The notes under the pieces: model-generated
Told to the model about the DNA's origin: nothing
The model's database searches: none
What the model saw: only the letters and a program-made list of their open reading frames with translations
In this document: one piece after another, positions 8,157-16,354 of the stretch
Layout: every line of letters starts with the position of its first letter
How positions within the stretch are numbered: position 1 is the stretch's first letter
NCBI GenBank assembly: GCA_963831535.1
Contig: CAWHQP010000007.1
Location: 62,001 to 126,000, forward strand
DNA length: 64,000 nt
Source: Bog-756 sp963831535
Lineage (GTDB): Bacteria > Actinomycetota > Acidimicrobiia > Acidimicrobiales > RAAP-2
Direction: 5' to 3'
Program-made: the position numbers and the translations under genes

Positions 8157-9757
8157 CCGACTTCGTCGACGACCTGTCCGCCCGCACCGAGGCCCGTGGT
8201 TGGGTCGGTGGCACCTCGCTCTGGCAGGTGATCGAGCGCAGGGCGGCAGCCACGCCGGATGCCGTCCTGGCCCATGAGGACACTGGCGCCGAGCTGACCT
8301 TCGCCCAGTACCGCGACGCCTGCCTCCGAGCCGCCGCCGGTCTCCACGCCGACCACGGCGTCGGCCGTGGCACCGGAGTCAGTTGGGAACTCCCCACGTG
8401 GAACGAGTCGCTGGTGCTGGTGGGGGCACTGGCCCGTCTGGGGGCGCGCCAAAACCCGCTCATCCCCATCTACCGGGGTCGCGAGGTGGGCTTCATCACC
8501 GAACAGAGTGACGCCAGCCTGCTCGTGGTGCCCACCGTCTACCGGAACTTCGATTTCGAGGCCATGGCCCGCGAGATCGCCGGGCCGCGACCCGGCCTCG
8601 GGGTACTGGTCGTCGACCGTGACCTGCCCGACGGCGACCCGGCCGGACTTCCCGAGGGGGAGGCACCCCCGGCGGCGGCGGCCGAGGCCCCGATCCGGTG
8701 GCTGTTCTACACGTCGGGGACCACGGCCGATCCCAAGGGCGCTCCCCACACCGACCTGACGGTCATGGCCTCGGCCCTGGCCATGGCCGAGTGCCTCGAC
8801 ATCCGCGCCGACGACGTGTCGGCCCTCATCTTCCCGTTCACCCATATCGGGGGCATCGGTTGGCTGATGGCCGCCCTGTTCACCGGGTGCACGCTCCTCA
8901 CCACCGAGGCCTTCGACCCGTCGACCACACCGGCCTTCCTAGCGGCCAACGACGTGACCCTGGCCGGTTCGGGCACCCCGTTCCACATGGCCTATCTGGC
9001 CGCCCAACGGGCCCAGGGCGGGGACACCATCTTCCCGCACATCCGGTCGTATCCGGGTGGTGGGGCGCCCAAGCCGCCACAACTCCATCATGACCTGAAG
9101 CGCGAGATCGGCGGGGTGGGCATCGTCTCGGGCTACGGGCTGACCGAGGCCCCCATCGTCGTGATGGCTACCACCGACGATCCCGACGACAAGCTGGCCA
9201 GTACCGAGGGACGCCCCACACCCGGTGTGGACCTGATCGTGGTGGGGTTGGATGGCCGCCGCGCCGGTCCCGGCGAAGAAGGGGAGATCCGCCTGAAGGG
9301 CCCCCAGGTCATCCGGGGCTACCTCGATCCCTCTCTCGACGCCGACGCCTTCGACGAGCAGGGCTATTTCCGCAGTGGCGACCTCGGCATCGTGGACGCC
9401 GACGGCTACGTCACCATCACCGGCCGGCTGAAGGACGTCATCATCCGGCACGGCGAGAACATCTCGGCCAAGGAGGTCGAGGACCTTCTCTACAGCCATC
9501 CCGCGGTGGCCGACGTGGCCGTGATCGGCCTGCCCGACCCGAAGACCGGTGAGCGGGCCTGTGCGGTGGTGGCGGTCAGGGCGGACCAGTCGCTCGCCTT
9601 CGCCGACATGGTGGCCTACCTGAAGGACCAAGGCCTGCGGATCCAGGCCATCCCCGAACAGCTCGAGTTGGTCGATGAGGTGCCCCGCAATCCGGCGGGG
9701 AAGATTCTCAAGCACACCCTGCGCGAACGGTTCGCGTCGGTCCCACCTCCGGCGTAG
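8153..9757 (+). CDS. AMP-binding acyl-CoA ligase, cyclohexanecarboxylate-CoA ligase-like
   Basis: A 534-residue CoA ligase with FYTSGTTADPKGAPH, GYGLTEAPIV, FRSGDLGIVDADGY, GRLKDVIIRHGENISAKEVE and the final lysine motif NPAGKILKHTLRE. The N-terminal features QNPLIPIYRGREV and VPTVYRNFDFEAMAR resemble the alicyclic-acid CoA ligases (AliA type) and some FadD proteins. Adenylation then thioesterification of a ring or branched acid is expected. The start overlaps the preceding ligase stop (ATGA). Two tandem ligases after fadD3 suggest activation of several intermediates of one lipid family. Confidence 0.82.
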   Translation: MTDFVDDLSARTEARGWVGGTSLWQVIERRAAATPDAVLAHEDTGAELTFAQYRDACLRAAAGLHADHGVGRGTGVSWELPTWNESLVLVGALARLGARQNPLIPIYRGREVGFITEQSDASLLVVPTVYRNFDFEAMAREIAGPRPGLGVLVVDRDLPDGDPAGLPEGEAPPAAAAEAPIRWLFYTSGTTADPKGAPHTDLTVMASALAMAECLDIRADDVSALIFPFTHIGGIGWLMAALFTGCTLLTTEAFDPSTTPAFLAANDVTLAGSGTPFHMAYLAAQRAQGGDTIFPHIRSYPGGGAPKPPQLHHDLKREIGGVGIVSGYGLTEAPIVVMATTDDPDDKLASTEGRPTPGVDLIVVGLDGRRAGPGEEGEIRLKGPQVIRGYLDPSLDADAFDEQGYFRSGDLGIVDADGYVTITGRLKDVIIRHGENISAKEVEDLLYSHPAVADVAVIGLPDPKTGERACAVVAVRADQSLAFADMVAYLKDQGLRIQAIPEQLELVDEVPRNPAGKILKHTLRERFASVPPPA

Positions 9758-9819
9758 CCGGACACCACCGCGCCGGGATCCCGGGCGATGCCACATTCCG
9801 AAGAGACGAGGAGACAGCC

Positions 9820-10650
9820 ATGAGTCCGATCCAGCGGGTCACCCTGGGGGAGGGCGGTCGCGAACACGAAGCCGCCGATGCCGCCATCAGCGCCTTTACG
9901 GGTCGACGCTTCACCGACCGGGTGGCCGTGGTGACCGGGGCCGGCTCCGGGCTCGGTCGGGCGGTGGCCGAGCGACTGGCGACCGAGGGCGCTGCGGTGG
10001 CCGCCCTCGACGTGGCCGAGGACAACCTGGCCGAGACGGTGGCCACGGTCAACGCGGACGGGGGCACGGCGGTCGCCTACCCGTGCGACGTGACCTCGGA
10101 ACGCTCGGTGACCGAGACCGTGGCCGCCCTCACCGAGCGACTGGGTCCGCCCCGTGTGGTCTGCAACGTGGCCGGAATCGGCGGCTTCTATCGGACCGAG
10201 GAGATGCCCATCGAGCGGTGGCAGGCCATCGTGGGCGTGAACCTGACCGGCCCCTTCCTGGTGTGCCGGGCCACCCTCCCCGCCCTGCTGGAACACGGTG
10301 GGTCGATCGTCAACGTCGCCTCCAACACCGCCCTGATGGGTCAGTCCTACTCGGCGGCCTACTGCGCATCCAAGGCCGGACTGCTCATGTTCTCCAAGGC
10401 CCTGGCGGCCGAGTACCTGGCCCGGGGGGTGCGGGTCAACGTGGTGGCCCCCGGTGGCATGGACACCCCGCTGCTCGGGGACTTCAGCCTGCCCGAGGGG
10501 GCCGACTTCGCCGAGCTGAGCAAGATCATGTCACCACTGGGTTTCGCCACGCCGGCCGAGGTGGCCGCCTCGGTGGCCTTCCTGGCCTCGGACGAGTCCT
10601 CGTACACCACCGGCTCGGTGCTCTCGGTCGACGGGGGCCTGACCATCTGA
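9820..10650 (+). CDS. SDR family NAD(P)-dependent oxidoreductase
   Basis: A 276-residue classical SDR with TGAGSGLGRAVAE as the cofactor loop and ALDVAE after the second strand (aspartate, so NAD(H) is likely). It has CNVAG instead of the usual NNAG, and the catalytic YCASK pair with an upstream serine in VNVASN. It ends in TGSVLSVDGGLTI, the usual SDR C-terminus. A 30-residue N-terminal extension precedes the fold. The start is well defined by GAGGAG 6 nt upstream. The substrate is unknown; hydroxy-acyl or hydroxysteroid oxidation is plausible from context only. Confidence 0.82.
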   Translation: MSPIQRVTLGEGGREHEAADAAISAFTGRRFTDRVAVVTGAGSGLGRAVAERLATEGAAVAALDVAEDNLAETVATVNADGGTAVAYPCDVTSERSVTETVAALTERLGPPRVVCNVAGIGGFYRTEEMPIERWQAIVGVNLTGPFLVCRATLPALLEHGGSIVNVASNTALMGQSYSAAYCASKAGLLMFSKALAAEYLARGVRVNVVAPGGMDTPLLGDFSLPEGADFAELSKIMSPLGFATPAEVAASVAFLASDESSYTTGSVLSVDGGLTI

Positions 10651-10737
10651 GGACCCACCCCGTGAACCTGGCCGGTACCATGCCAGAACAGGTCCGGATG
10701 ACGGTGGTGTCACTGGACCGAACCGGCGAGGAGCCCC

Positions 10738-11943
10738 ATGACAGACCCAGAACCGGTCACGCACTGGGAGAGTGACTTCGACGTGCTGAGCCCCGAGTAC
10801 CTCTCGGACCCGTTCGCCATCTGGGACGACTTGCGCCGGTCCTGCCCGGTGGCCCACACGGACCGTCGGGGGAGCACCTGGCTCCCGACCCGGTACCAGG
10901 ACGTGGTGGACCTGGCCCACGACATCGACCACTTCAGCTCCGCCGAGATCTCGGTCATCCCTTTCAACGGTGAGCGTCCCCACGAGCCGGTGCTGGCCTA
11001 CGGACTTCCCCCCATCTCCGCCGACCCGCCTCTGCACACGTGGACCCGACGGCTCCTGCTGCCGTGGTTCTCCCACCGCCGGGTGGAAGGGTACGAGGCC
11101 ATGACCCGCTCCCTGTGCGCCGGCCTCGTCGACGGATTCGTGGCCGAGGGCCGCGCCGACGCCGCCCACGACTACGCCCAACAGATCCCTGTCCGGGTGA
11201 TCGCCAGCATCCTCGGGGTCCCGAGCTCACTGTCCGACACCTTCACCGGCTGGGTCCGGGACCTCCTCGAGTTCGCCGACGACCCGGTGCGTCGTGCCCG
11301 GGGTGCCAACGGCCTGGTGAATTTCTTCGTGGACGAGGTGGCGCGTCGCAAGGCTGAGCCGGGAGACGACCTGCTCAGCGATCTGCTCCACAGCGAGTCC
11401 GACGACGGGCAGCCCGTCGACGAGAGGTTGGTGCTGGGGGTGGCCGCGCTGGTGCTGATCGCCGGTGTGGACACCACGTGGAGTGCCATCGGCTCAGCTC
11501 TGTGGCACCTGGCCACCCATCCCGAGGACCGGAATCGACTGGTGGCCGATCCCGGGGTCATGCCGACGGCCGTCGAGGAACTGCTGCGGGCGTACGCTCC
11601 GGTGACCATGGCCCGGGTGGTCAAAGAGGACGTCGAGTTCGAGGGGTGCCCCATGCGGGCCGGGGACAAGGTGCTCCTCAACTTTCCCGGCGCCAACCGG
11701 GACCCCGAGGTCTTCCCGGACGCCGACCGGGTGGTGCTCGACCGCCAGCTCAACCGCCATGTGGCCTTCGGCTCGGGCATCCACCGCTGTGCCGGGTCCA
11801 ACCTGGCCCGCATGGAGCTGCGGGTGGCGCTCGAGGAGTGGTTGGCCCGGATCCCCGACTTCCGGCTGGCCGAGGGGGCCGTGGTGACCTGGGCCGGTGG
11901 TCAGATACGGGGACCCCGCCGCCTGCCGGTGGTGTTCCCGTGA
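10738..11943 (+). CDS. Cytochrome P450
   Basis: A 401-residue bacterial class I P450. The I-helix oxygen-activation motif is LIAGVDTT (about residues 240-247), the K-helix ExxR is EELLR, and the heme-binding loop is FGSGIHRCAGSNLAR with the thiolate cysteine near residue 348. The length is normal and there is no membrane anchor. It lacks the sequence features I remember for CYP125, so I do not assign it as the C26-hydroxylase. A lipid, terpenoid or steroid substrate is suggested by context. The stop codon overlaps the start of a [3Fe-4S] ferredoxin, its probable electron donor. A GAGGAG precedes the start. Confidence 0.92.
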   Translation: MTDPEPVTHWESDFDVLSPEYLSDPFAIWDDLRRSCPVAHTDRRGSTWLPTRYQDVVDLAHDIDHFSSAEISVIPFNGERPHEPVLAYGLPPISADPPLHTWTRRLLLPWFSHRRVEGYEAMTRSLCAGLVDGFVAEGRADAAHDYAQQIPVRVIASILGVPSSLSDTFTGWVRDLLEFADDPVRRARGANGLVNFFVDEVARRKAEPGDDLLSDLLHSESDDGQPVDERLVLGVAALVLIAGVDTTWSAIGSALWHLATHPEDRNRLVADPGVMPTAVEELLRAYAPVTMARVVKEDVEFEGCPMRAGDKVLLNFPGANRDPEVFPDADRVVLDRQLNRHVAFGSGIHRCAGSNLARMELRVALEEWLARIPDFRLAEGAVVTWAGGQIRGPRRLPVVFP

Positions 11944-12137
11944 GGATCCGGGTCGACCCGGACAAATGCCAAGGTCACGCCCGCTGCTACGGCATCGCCC
12001 CCGAGCTCTTCGACGTCGACGACTACGGCCTGTCCTCGGTGGTGGGGGACGGCACGGTCCCACCCGAACTGGAGGACAGGGCCCGCCTGGCCATCGCCAA
12101 CTGCCCCGAATACGCCGTGGAAGAGATCGATCCCTGA
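11940..12137 (+). CDS. [3Fe-4S] ferredoxin, P450 redox partner
   Basis: A 65-residue ferredoxin beginning at a GTG that overlaps the P450 stop (GTGA). The cluster ligands are CQGHARC, the CxxHxxC form in which the usual second cysteine is histidine, and a distant CPEYAV. This is the standard layout of actinobacterial P450 ferredoxins. It should pass electrons from a ferredoxin reductase, not present here, to the upstream P450. Ferredoxin and P450 are almost certainly made together. Confidence 0.92.
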   Translation: MRIRVDPDKCQGHARCYGIAPELFDVDDYGLSSVVGDGTVPPELEDRARLAIANCPEYAVEEIDP

Positions 12138-12154
12138 CCGGTCCGGGGTCAGGG
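12132..12154. terminator. Hairpin between convergent ferredoxin and thiolase genes
   Basis: CCCTGACC (12132-12139) and GGTCAGGG (12147-12154) form an 8-bp perfect stem with a 7-nt loop, overlapping the ferredoxin stop and 20 nt from the thiolase stop. There is no T-run on either strand, so efficient intrinsic termination is uncertain. The position between two convergent genes supports a bidirectional terminator. Confidence 0.45.
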
Positions 12155-12174
12155 CGCCGGGATGCCCGCCCGGA

Positions 12175-13383
12175 TCAGGACAGACGCTCCACGATCATGG
12201 CCATGCCCTGGCCGCCGCCCACACACATCGACTCGAGACCGATGGTCGTTCCCGTGTCGTCGAGGGCGTTGAGCAGCGTGGTCATGATGCGGGCGCCGGT
12301 CTGGCCGAAGGGATGGCCGAGAGCGATGGCCCCACCTTTCACATTGAGCTTGTCGTAGCTGATCCCGAGCTCCTTGGCCGAGGGCACCACCTGGGCGGCA
12401 AAGGCCTCGTTGATCTCCACTAGGTCGATGTCGGCGATGGTCATGCCCGCCCGGGCCAGCACCTGCCGGATGGCCTCGACGGGTCCGAGGCCCATGATCT
12501 CGGGGTTGAGACCGGTCACACCGCTGGCCACGATCCGGGCCAGCGGGGTGATGCCCAGCTCGGCGGCTTTGGTGTCGCTCATGACGATGACGGCGGCCGC
12601 ACCGTCGTTGAGCGGGCAGGCGTTGCCGGCCGTGATGGTGCCACCCTCCCGGAAGACGGGTCGGAGCCCGGCCAGCCCCTCAAGGGTGGTCCCGGGACGA
12701 GGGCCGTCGTCCTTGGTCACCACAGCGCCGCTCGGGGTGGTGACCGGGATGATCTCCCGCTCGAAGAAGCCGGCCTCCTGAGCGGCCACGGCGCGCGTCT
12801 GGGACTGCACGGCGAACTCATCCTGCTCTTCGCGGGTGACGTGCTTGAACTCGGCGACGTTCTCGGCCGTCTGACCCATGGCGATGTAGACGTCAGGGAG
12901 GTTTCCCTCGAGCGGTGTCCAGGGGGCCCCGCTCGCCGGGGTGCGCTCGGCCGTTCGGGACTCGGCCTCGGCGAAGAGCGGATTGTGGGGACCGGTATCG
13001 GCGGCACCGTACTGGTAGCGGCTCACCGTCTCGACGCCGGCGGCGATGAAGACGTCACCCTCGCCGGCCCGGATGGCGTGGGCGGCCATGCGGATGGTCT
13101 GCAGGGACGACGAGCAGTACCGATTGACCGTCACGCCGGGAACATCGGGCAGTCCGGCCAGGATGGCGGCCACCCGGCCGATGTTGTAGCCGGCCTCGCC
13201 GCCGGGCTGGCCCGAGCCCATGATCACGTCCTCCACCGATTGGGGGTCGAGCTGGGGCACCTTGGCCAGCACCTCACGGATGACCAGTGCGGCGAGGTCG
13301 TCGGGACGGCACTCGACCAGTGATCCCTTGTTGGCCCGTCCGATGGGGGTGCGGCCGGTGGCGACGATGACGGCTTCGGGCAT
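12175..13383 (-). CDS. Acetyl-CoA acetyltransferase (thiolase)
   Basis: A 402-residue thiolase that would cleave a 3-ketoacyl-CoA with CoA, or condense two acyl-CoAs. The nucleophilic cysteine is in NRYCSSSLQ (about residue 89), the loop NEAFA follows near 340, the catalytic histidine is in GGAIALGHPFGQTGAR, and the second cysteine is in SMCVGGGQG. All key residues are present. It is not a close match to FadA5 or FadA6 as I remember them, so its chain-length or steroid role is open. GAGGAG lies about 6 nt before the start. It faces the P450-ferredoxin operon and is divergent from chsE2, with two palindromic operators in the shared upstream region. Confidence 0.9.
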   Translation of the reverse strand: MPEAVIVATGRTPIGRANKGSLVECRPDDLAALVIREVLAKVPQLDPQSVEDVIMGSGQPGGEAGYNIGRVAAILAGLPDVPGVTVNRYCSSSLQTIRMAAHAIRAGEGDVFIAAGVETVSRYQYGAADTGPHNPLFAEAESRTAERTPASGAPWTPLEGNLPDVYIAMGQTAENVAEFKHVTREEQDEFAVQSQTRAVAAQEAGFFEREIIPVTTPSGAVVTKDDGPRPGTTLEGLAGLRPVFREGGTITAGNACPLNDGAAAVIVMSDTKAAELGITPLARIVASGVTGLNPEIMGLGPVEAIRQVLARAGMTIADIDLVEINEAFAAQVVPSAKELGISYDKLNVKGGAIALGHPFGQTGARIMTTLLNALDDTGTTIGLESMCVGGGQGMAMIVERLS

Positions 13384-13532
13384 GTGCTGCTCCTCGGGAC
13401 TCGGCGGCGGCGCCGCGCTGTGAACGATGGGACGTCGGTAACGGGACGTCGGTGATTGCGGTTACGTCTTCGGTTGCGTGTGTCGTTGCGCTGCGGCGGT
13501 CCGGCCCGCCCCACTGCCGACCCCAGCGGAAC

Positions 13533-13546
13533 TTACCGGATGGTAA
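13533..13546. promoter_or_regulatory. TetR-type palindrome TTACC-N4-GGTAA
   Basis: TTACCGGATGGTAA is a perfect 5-bp inverted repeat with a 4-nt spacer, in the 456-bp gap between the thiolase and chsE2. It lies 150 bp upstream of the thiolase and 294 bp upstream of chsE2. The form is typical of TetR-type operators for fatty-acid genes. The same gap has a direct repeat GGGACGTCGGT at 13429-13439 and 13443-13453, close to the thiolase start. Confidence 0.4.
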
Positions 13547-13651
13547 CCCTAGCGGGGGTTGGGCCGTGTCCGGCACCCACCGCCAGCGGGCAGGCTACAT
13601 GGTGCACCGTCACGACACCGCTCCGGTCGGTGGCGCCCGACAGGCGGTGAA

Positions 13652-13665
13652 TGTAACGTGTTCTA
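13652..13665. promoter_or_regulatory. KstR-type operator
   Basis: TGTAACGTGTTCTA matches every fixed position of the mycobacterial KstR consensus TNNAACNNGTTNNA. KstR is the TetR-family repressor of cholesterol ring and side-chain genes. The site is 175 bp upstream of the chsE2 start, in a gap shared with the divergent thiolase. The genes it would control are the kind KstR controls in mycobacteria. No kstR gene is in the window. Confidence 0.6.
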
Positions 13666-13839
13666 GAAGTCGGGCACCCCCTTGGGTGTGTCCGTCCGAG
13701 CCCTCGGTCACGGGGGCACCGGGGGACGCTCGTCGGGCACCGGCCGGTGTGCCGTCGCCCACCAACGCACCACACGTACCAGCCGGACCCGATGGGGACC
13801 TGTTCGGGGTCCACGGGAACGAACGATCGGGAGGACCTC

Positions 13840-15015
13840 ATGGAGATCGGCTACACCGAGGAGCACCAGGCGCTACGGAATCGCCTCCGTGAGTACTACG
13901 CCAACCTCCTTACGCCGGAAGTCGAGGCCCAGCTGGCCGACAGCCACGGGATCGGCCCCAACATGCGACGGGTGGTCAAGCAGATGGCCGAGGACGGCTG
14001 GCTCGGCATCGGGTGGCCGACCGAGTACGGCGGCCAGGGCCTCGGGCCCATCGAGCAGTACATCTTCTTCGACGAGTCCATGCGGGCGGGTGCACCGGTG
14101 CCCATGCTGACCATCAACACCGTCGGCCCGACCATCATGGACTTCGGGACCCAGGAGCAGAAGGACTTCTTCCTGCCCAAGATCCTGGCCGGCGACATTC
14201 ACTTCTGCATCGGCTACACCGAGCCCGAGTCGGGGACCGACCTGGCCTCGCTCCAGACCCGGGCGGTACGGGACGGTGACGAGTACGTCATCAACGGCCA
14301 GAAGATCTACACCTCGCTCGCCGGCGGGGCCGACTACATCTGGCTGGCCACCCGTACCGACCCCGAGGTGGCCAAGCACAAGGGCATCTCCATGTTCATC
14401 GTGCCCATGGACACGCCGGGCATCAAGGTCGTCCCCATGCACCTGCTCGGGGACCACAACATCAACTACACCTTCTACGAAGACGTGCGGGTCCCGGCGG
14501 CCAACCTGGTCGGAGGCGAGAATCAGGGCTGGTCCCTCATCACCAACCAGCTCAACCACGAGCGGGTCACCCTGTGTTCGTCGGGCATCATCGAGCGTGC
14601 CCTCGACGACGTACGGGCCTGGGCCCAGAACACCAAGCTGGCCGACGGTCGGCGGGTGATCGACCAGGAGTGGGTGCAGGTGCACCTGGCCCGTGTCTAC
14701 GCCCGGCTGGAGTTCCTCAAGCTCATTAACTGGAAGGTGGCGTGGACGGCCACGCAGGGCCATCTCGACGTGGCCGACGCCTCCACCACCAAGGTGTTCG
14801 GCACCGAGTTCTACATGGAGGCGTTCAAGCTGATGCTGGAGGTCGTGGGCCAGGCCGGCTACCTGACCCGGGACAGCCCCGACGCCGTGCTGGCCGGCCG
14901 GCTCGAGATGTACGCCCGCAGCCTGGTCATCCTGACCTTCGGCGGCGGCACCAACGAGATCCAACGGGACCTGATCGCCATCTTTGGGTTGGGGCTCCCC
15001 CGGTCGCTCCGGTAG
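13840..15015 (+). CDS. chsE2: Acyl-CoA dehydrogenase ChsE2/FadE29-like subunit
   Basis: A 391-residue acyl-CoA dehydrogenase. Its GIGWPTEYGGQGLGPIEQ, IHFCIGYTEPESGTDLASLQ, DADYIWLA-like GADYIWLATRTD, KHKGISMFIV, TTQLNNERV-like TNQLNHERVTL and FGGGTNEIQRDLI blocks match the mycobacterial FadE29/ChsE2 subunit as I recall it. In mycobacteria this pairs with FadE28/ChsE1 as an alpha2beta2 enzyme that dehydrogenates the shortened three-carbon steroid side chain CoA. The partner gene follows 90 bp downstream on the same strand. The start at 13840 has GGGAGG 5 nt upstream. A KstR-type operator lies 175 bp before it. Confidence 0.85.
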   Translation: MEIGYTEEHQALRNRLREYYANLLTPEVEAQLADSHGIGPNMRRVVKQMAEDGWLGIGWPTEYGGQGLGPIEQYIFFDESMRAGAPVPMLTINTVGPTIMDFGTQEQKDFFLPKILAGDIHFCIGYTEPESGTDLASLQTRAVRDGDEYVINGQKIYTSLAGGADYIWLATRTDPEVAKHKGISMFIVPMDTPGIKVVPMHLLGDHNINYTFYEDVRVPAANLVGGENQGWSLITNQLNHERVTLCSSGIIERALDDVRAWAQNTKLADGRRVIDQEWVQVHLARVYARLEFLKLINWKVAWTATQGHLDVADASTTKVFGTEFYMEAFKLMLEVVGQAGYLTRDSPDAVLAGRLEMYARSLVILTFGGGTNEIQRDLIAIFGLGLPRSLR

Positions 15016-15105
15016 CTCCGGGCCCACCGATCACCGGCGGCAACGCCACATCCCGACGAGCACCGAGACCGAGACACACGAGACCGAGACAGAGGGTAGA
15101 CAACC

Positions 15106-16233
15106 ATGGACTTCTCCTTCAGCGAAGAGCAAGAGGCGGTACGAGAGCTGGCCGAGCGGATCTTCACCGATCTCGCCACGCCGGAGCGCCTGCGCCAGTT
15201 CGAATCCGAGCCCGACGGTGACTGGTTCGACCGGAAGCTCTGGGGCGAGCTGGCCGCCGCCGGCCTGCTGGGCATCGCCCTTCCCGAGGAGGTGGGTGGG
15301 GCTGGCCTGGGATTCGTCGAGACCGGTCTGTTGGCCGAAGCCACGGGCAAGAGCGCGGCCTACGTGCCCACCATCGAGACCCTGGCCGCGGCCGCCGCGG
15401 CCGTGGCCCGGTTCGGCACCGAGTCGCAGCGTCAGCTGTGGCTCCCCGGTGTGGTGTCGGGGGAGACCGTGCTGACCACCGCCCTGGTCGAACTGGGTGG
15501 CGTCCCCGAGGCCCCGTCGGTGGTGGCGGAGCGGGCCGGCGACGGGTGGGTCCTTTCGGGCACCAAGGCCTGTGTGCCATCGGGCCTGATCGCCGAGGCC
15601 GTCCTCGTCCCGGCCCGGGTCGAGCCCGATGCGGTGGCGGTGTTCATCGTCGACACGTCGGCCTCCGGGCTCACGCGCCAGCGCCAGGTCACCAACACCG
15701 GCCAGCCCGAAGCCGTGCTGACCCTGTCCGCCACACCGGTGCCGGCATCGTCGCTGCTGGGGTCGGTGGAGGACGGGGCCACCATCATCGAGTGGCTGGT
15801 GCAGCGCACCACGGCGGCCCTGGCCCTGGCCCAGGCCGGGGCGGCGGCGGCCTCCCTGGCCCTGGTGGCCGAGTACACGAAGACCCGCGAGCAGTTCGGG
15901 AAGCCCATCGCCACCTTCCAGGCCGTGGGCCAGCGGGCGGCCGACGCCTATGTCGACACCGAGGCCATCAGGCTGACCGCCTGGCAGGCCGCCTGGAGGA
16001 TCGACGAGGGCCTGCCCGCCGACAAGGAGGTGGCCATCGCCAAGTTCTGGGCCGCCGACGGCGGCCAGCGGGTGGTCCACGCCGCTGTCCATCTACACGG
16101 CGGTGTGGGGGTCGACCGTGAGTACCCGCTCCACCGGTACTTCCTCATGACCAAGCACATCGAGTTGACCCTGGGGGGCGCCACCGAGCAGCTGCTCCAT
16201 TTGGGGGCCACCCTGGCCGCCGAACCGGTCTGA
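15106..16233 (+). CDS. chsE1: Acyl-CoA dehydrogenase ChsE1/FadE28-like partner subunit
   Basis: A 375-residue acyl-CoA dehydrogenase family protein, more divergent than its neighbour. It has the MDFSFSEEQ start, LPEEVGGAGLGFVETGLL, VAEYTKTREQFGKPIATFQAV (the conserved helix with R and QFGK), HLHGGVGVDREYPLHRY, and ends TLGGATEQLLHLGA. That ending and the weak FAD-loop region resemble FadE28/ChsE1, the non-identical subunit of mycobacterial heterotetrameric steroid dehydrogenases. It likely assembles with the upstream ChsE2-like protein, since each chain alone would lack part of the flavin or active site. GAGGG is upstream of the ATG. Confidence 0.82.
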   Translation: MDFSFSEEQEAVRELAERIFTDLATPERLRQFESEPDGDWFDRKLWGELAAAGLLGIALPEEVGGAGLGFVETGLLAEATGKSAAYVPTIETLAAAAAAVARFGTESQRQLWLPGVVSGETVLTTALVELGGVPEAPSVVAERAGDGWVLSGTKACVPSGLIAEAVLVPARVEPDAVAVFIVDTSASGLTRQRQVTNTGQPEAVLTLSATPVPASSLLGSVEDGATIIEWLVQRTTAALALAQAGAAAASLALVAEYTKTREQFGKPIATFQAVGQRAADAYVDTEAIRLTAWQAAWRIDEGLPADKEVAIAKFWAADGGQRVVHAAVHLHGGVGVDREYPLHRYFLMTKHIELTLGGATEQLLHLGATLAAEPV

Positions 16234-16354
16234 GAACCGGGCCTTTCAGCGTACCGCGGACGGCCGTACCGGCGCCGTGGGTCCGCGCCCGACCCGAGGC
16301 CGCCGCCGAACAGGCCGGCGCTGGACCGACATGGCCTTCGCTGGACGCGGCGTG

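Noticed and set aside
10738..11943. Assignment of the P450 as CYP125 (steroid C26 hydroxylase)
   Set aside because: The I-helix and heme-loop contexts differ from CYP125 as I know it, so only the superfamily is supported.
12175..13383. Assignment of the thiolase as FadA5 or FadA6
   Set aside because: Conserved blocks differ from both as remembered; only thiolase activity is supported.
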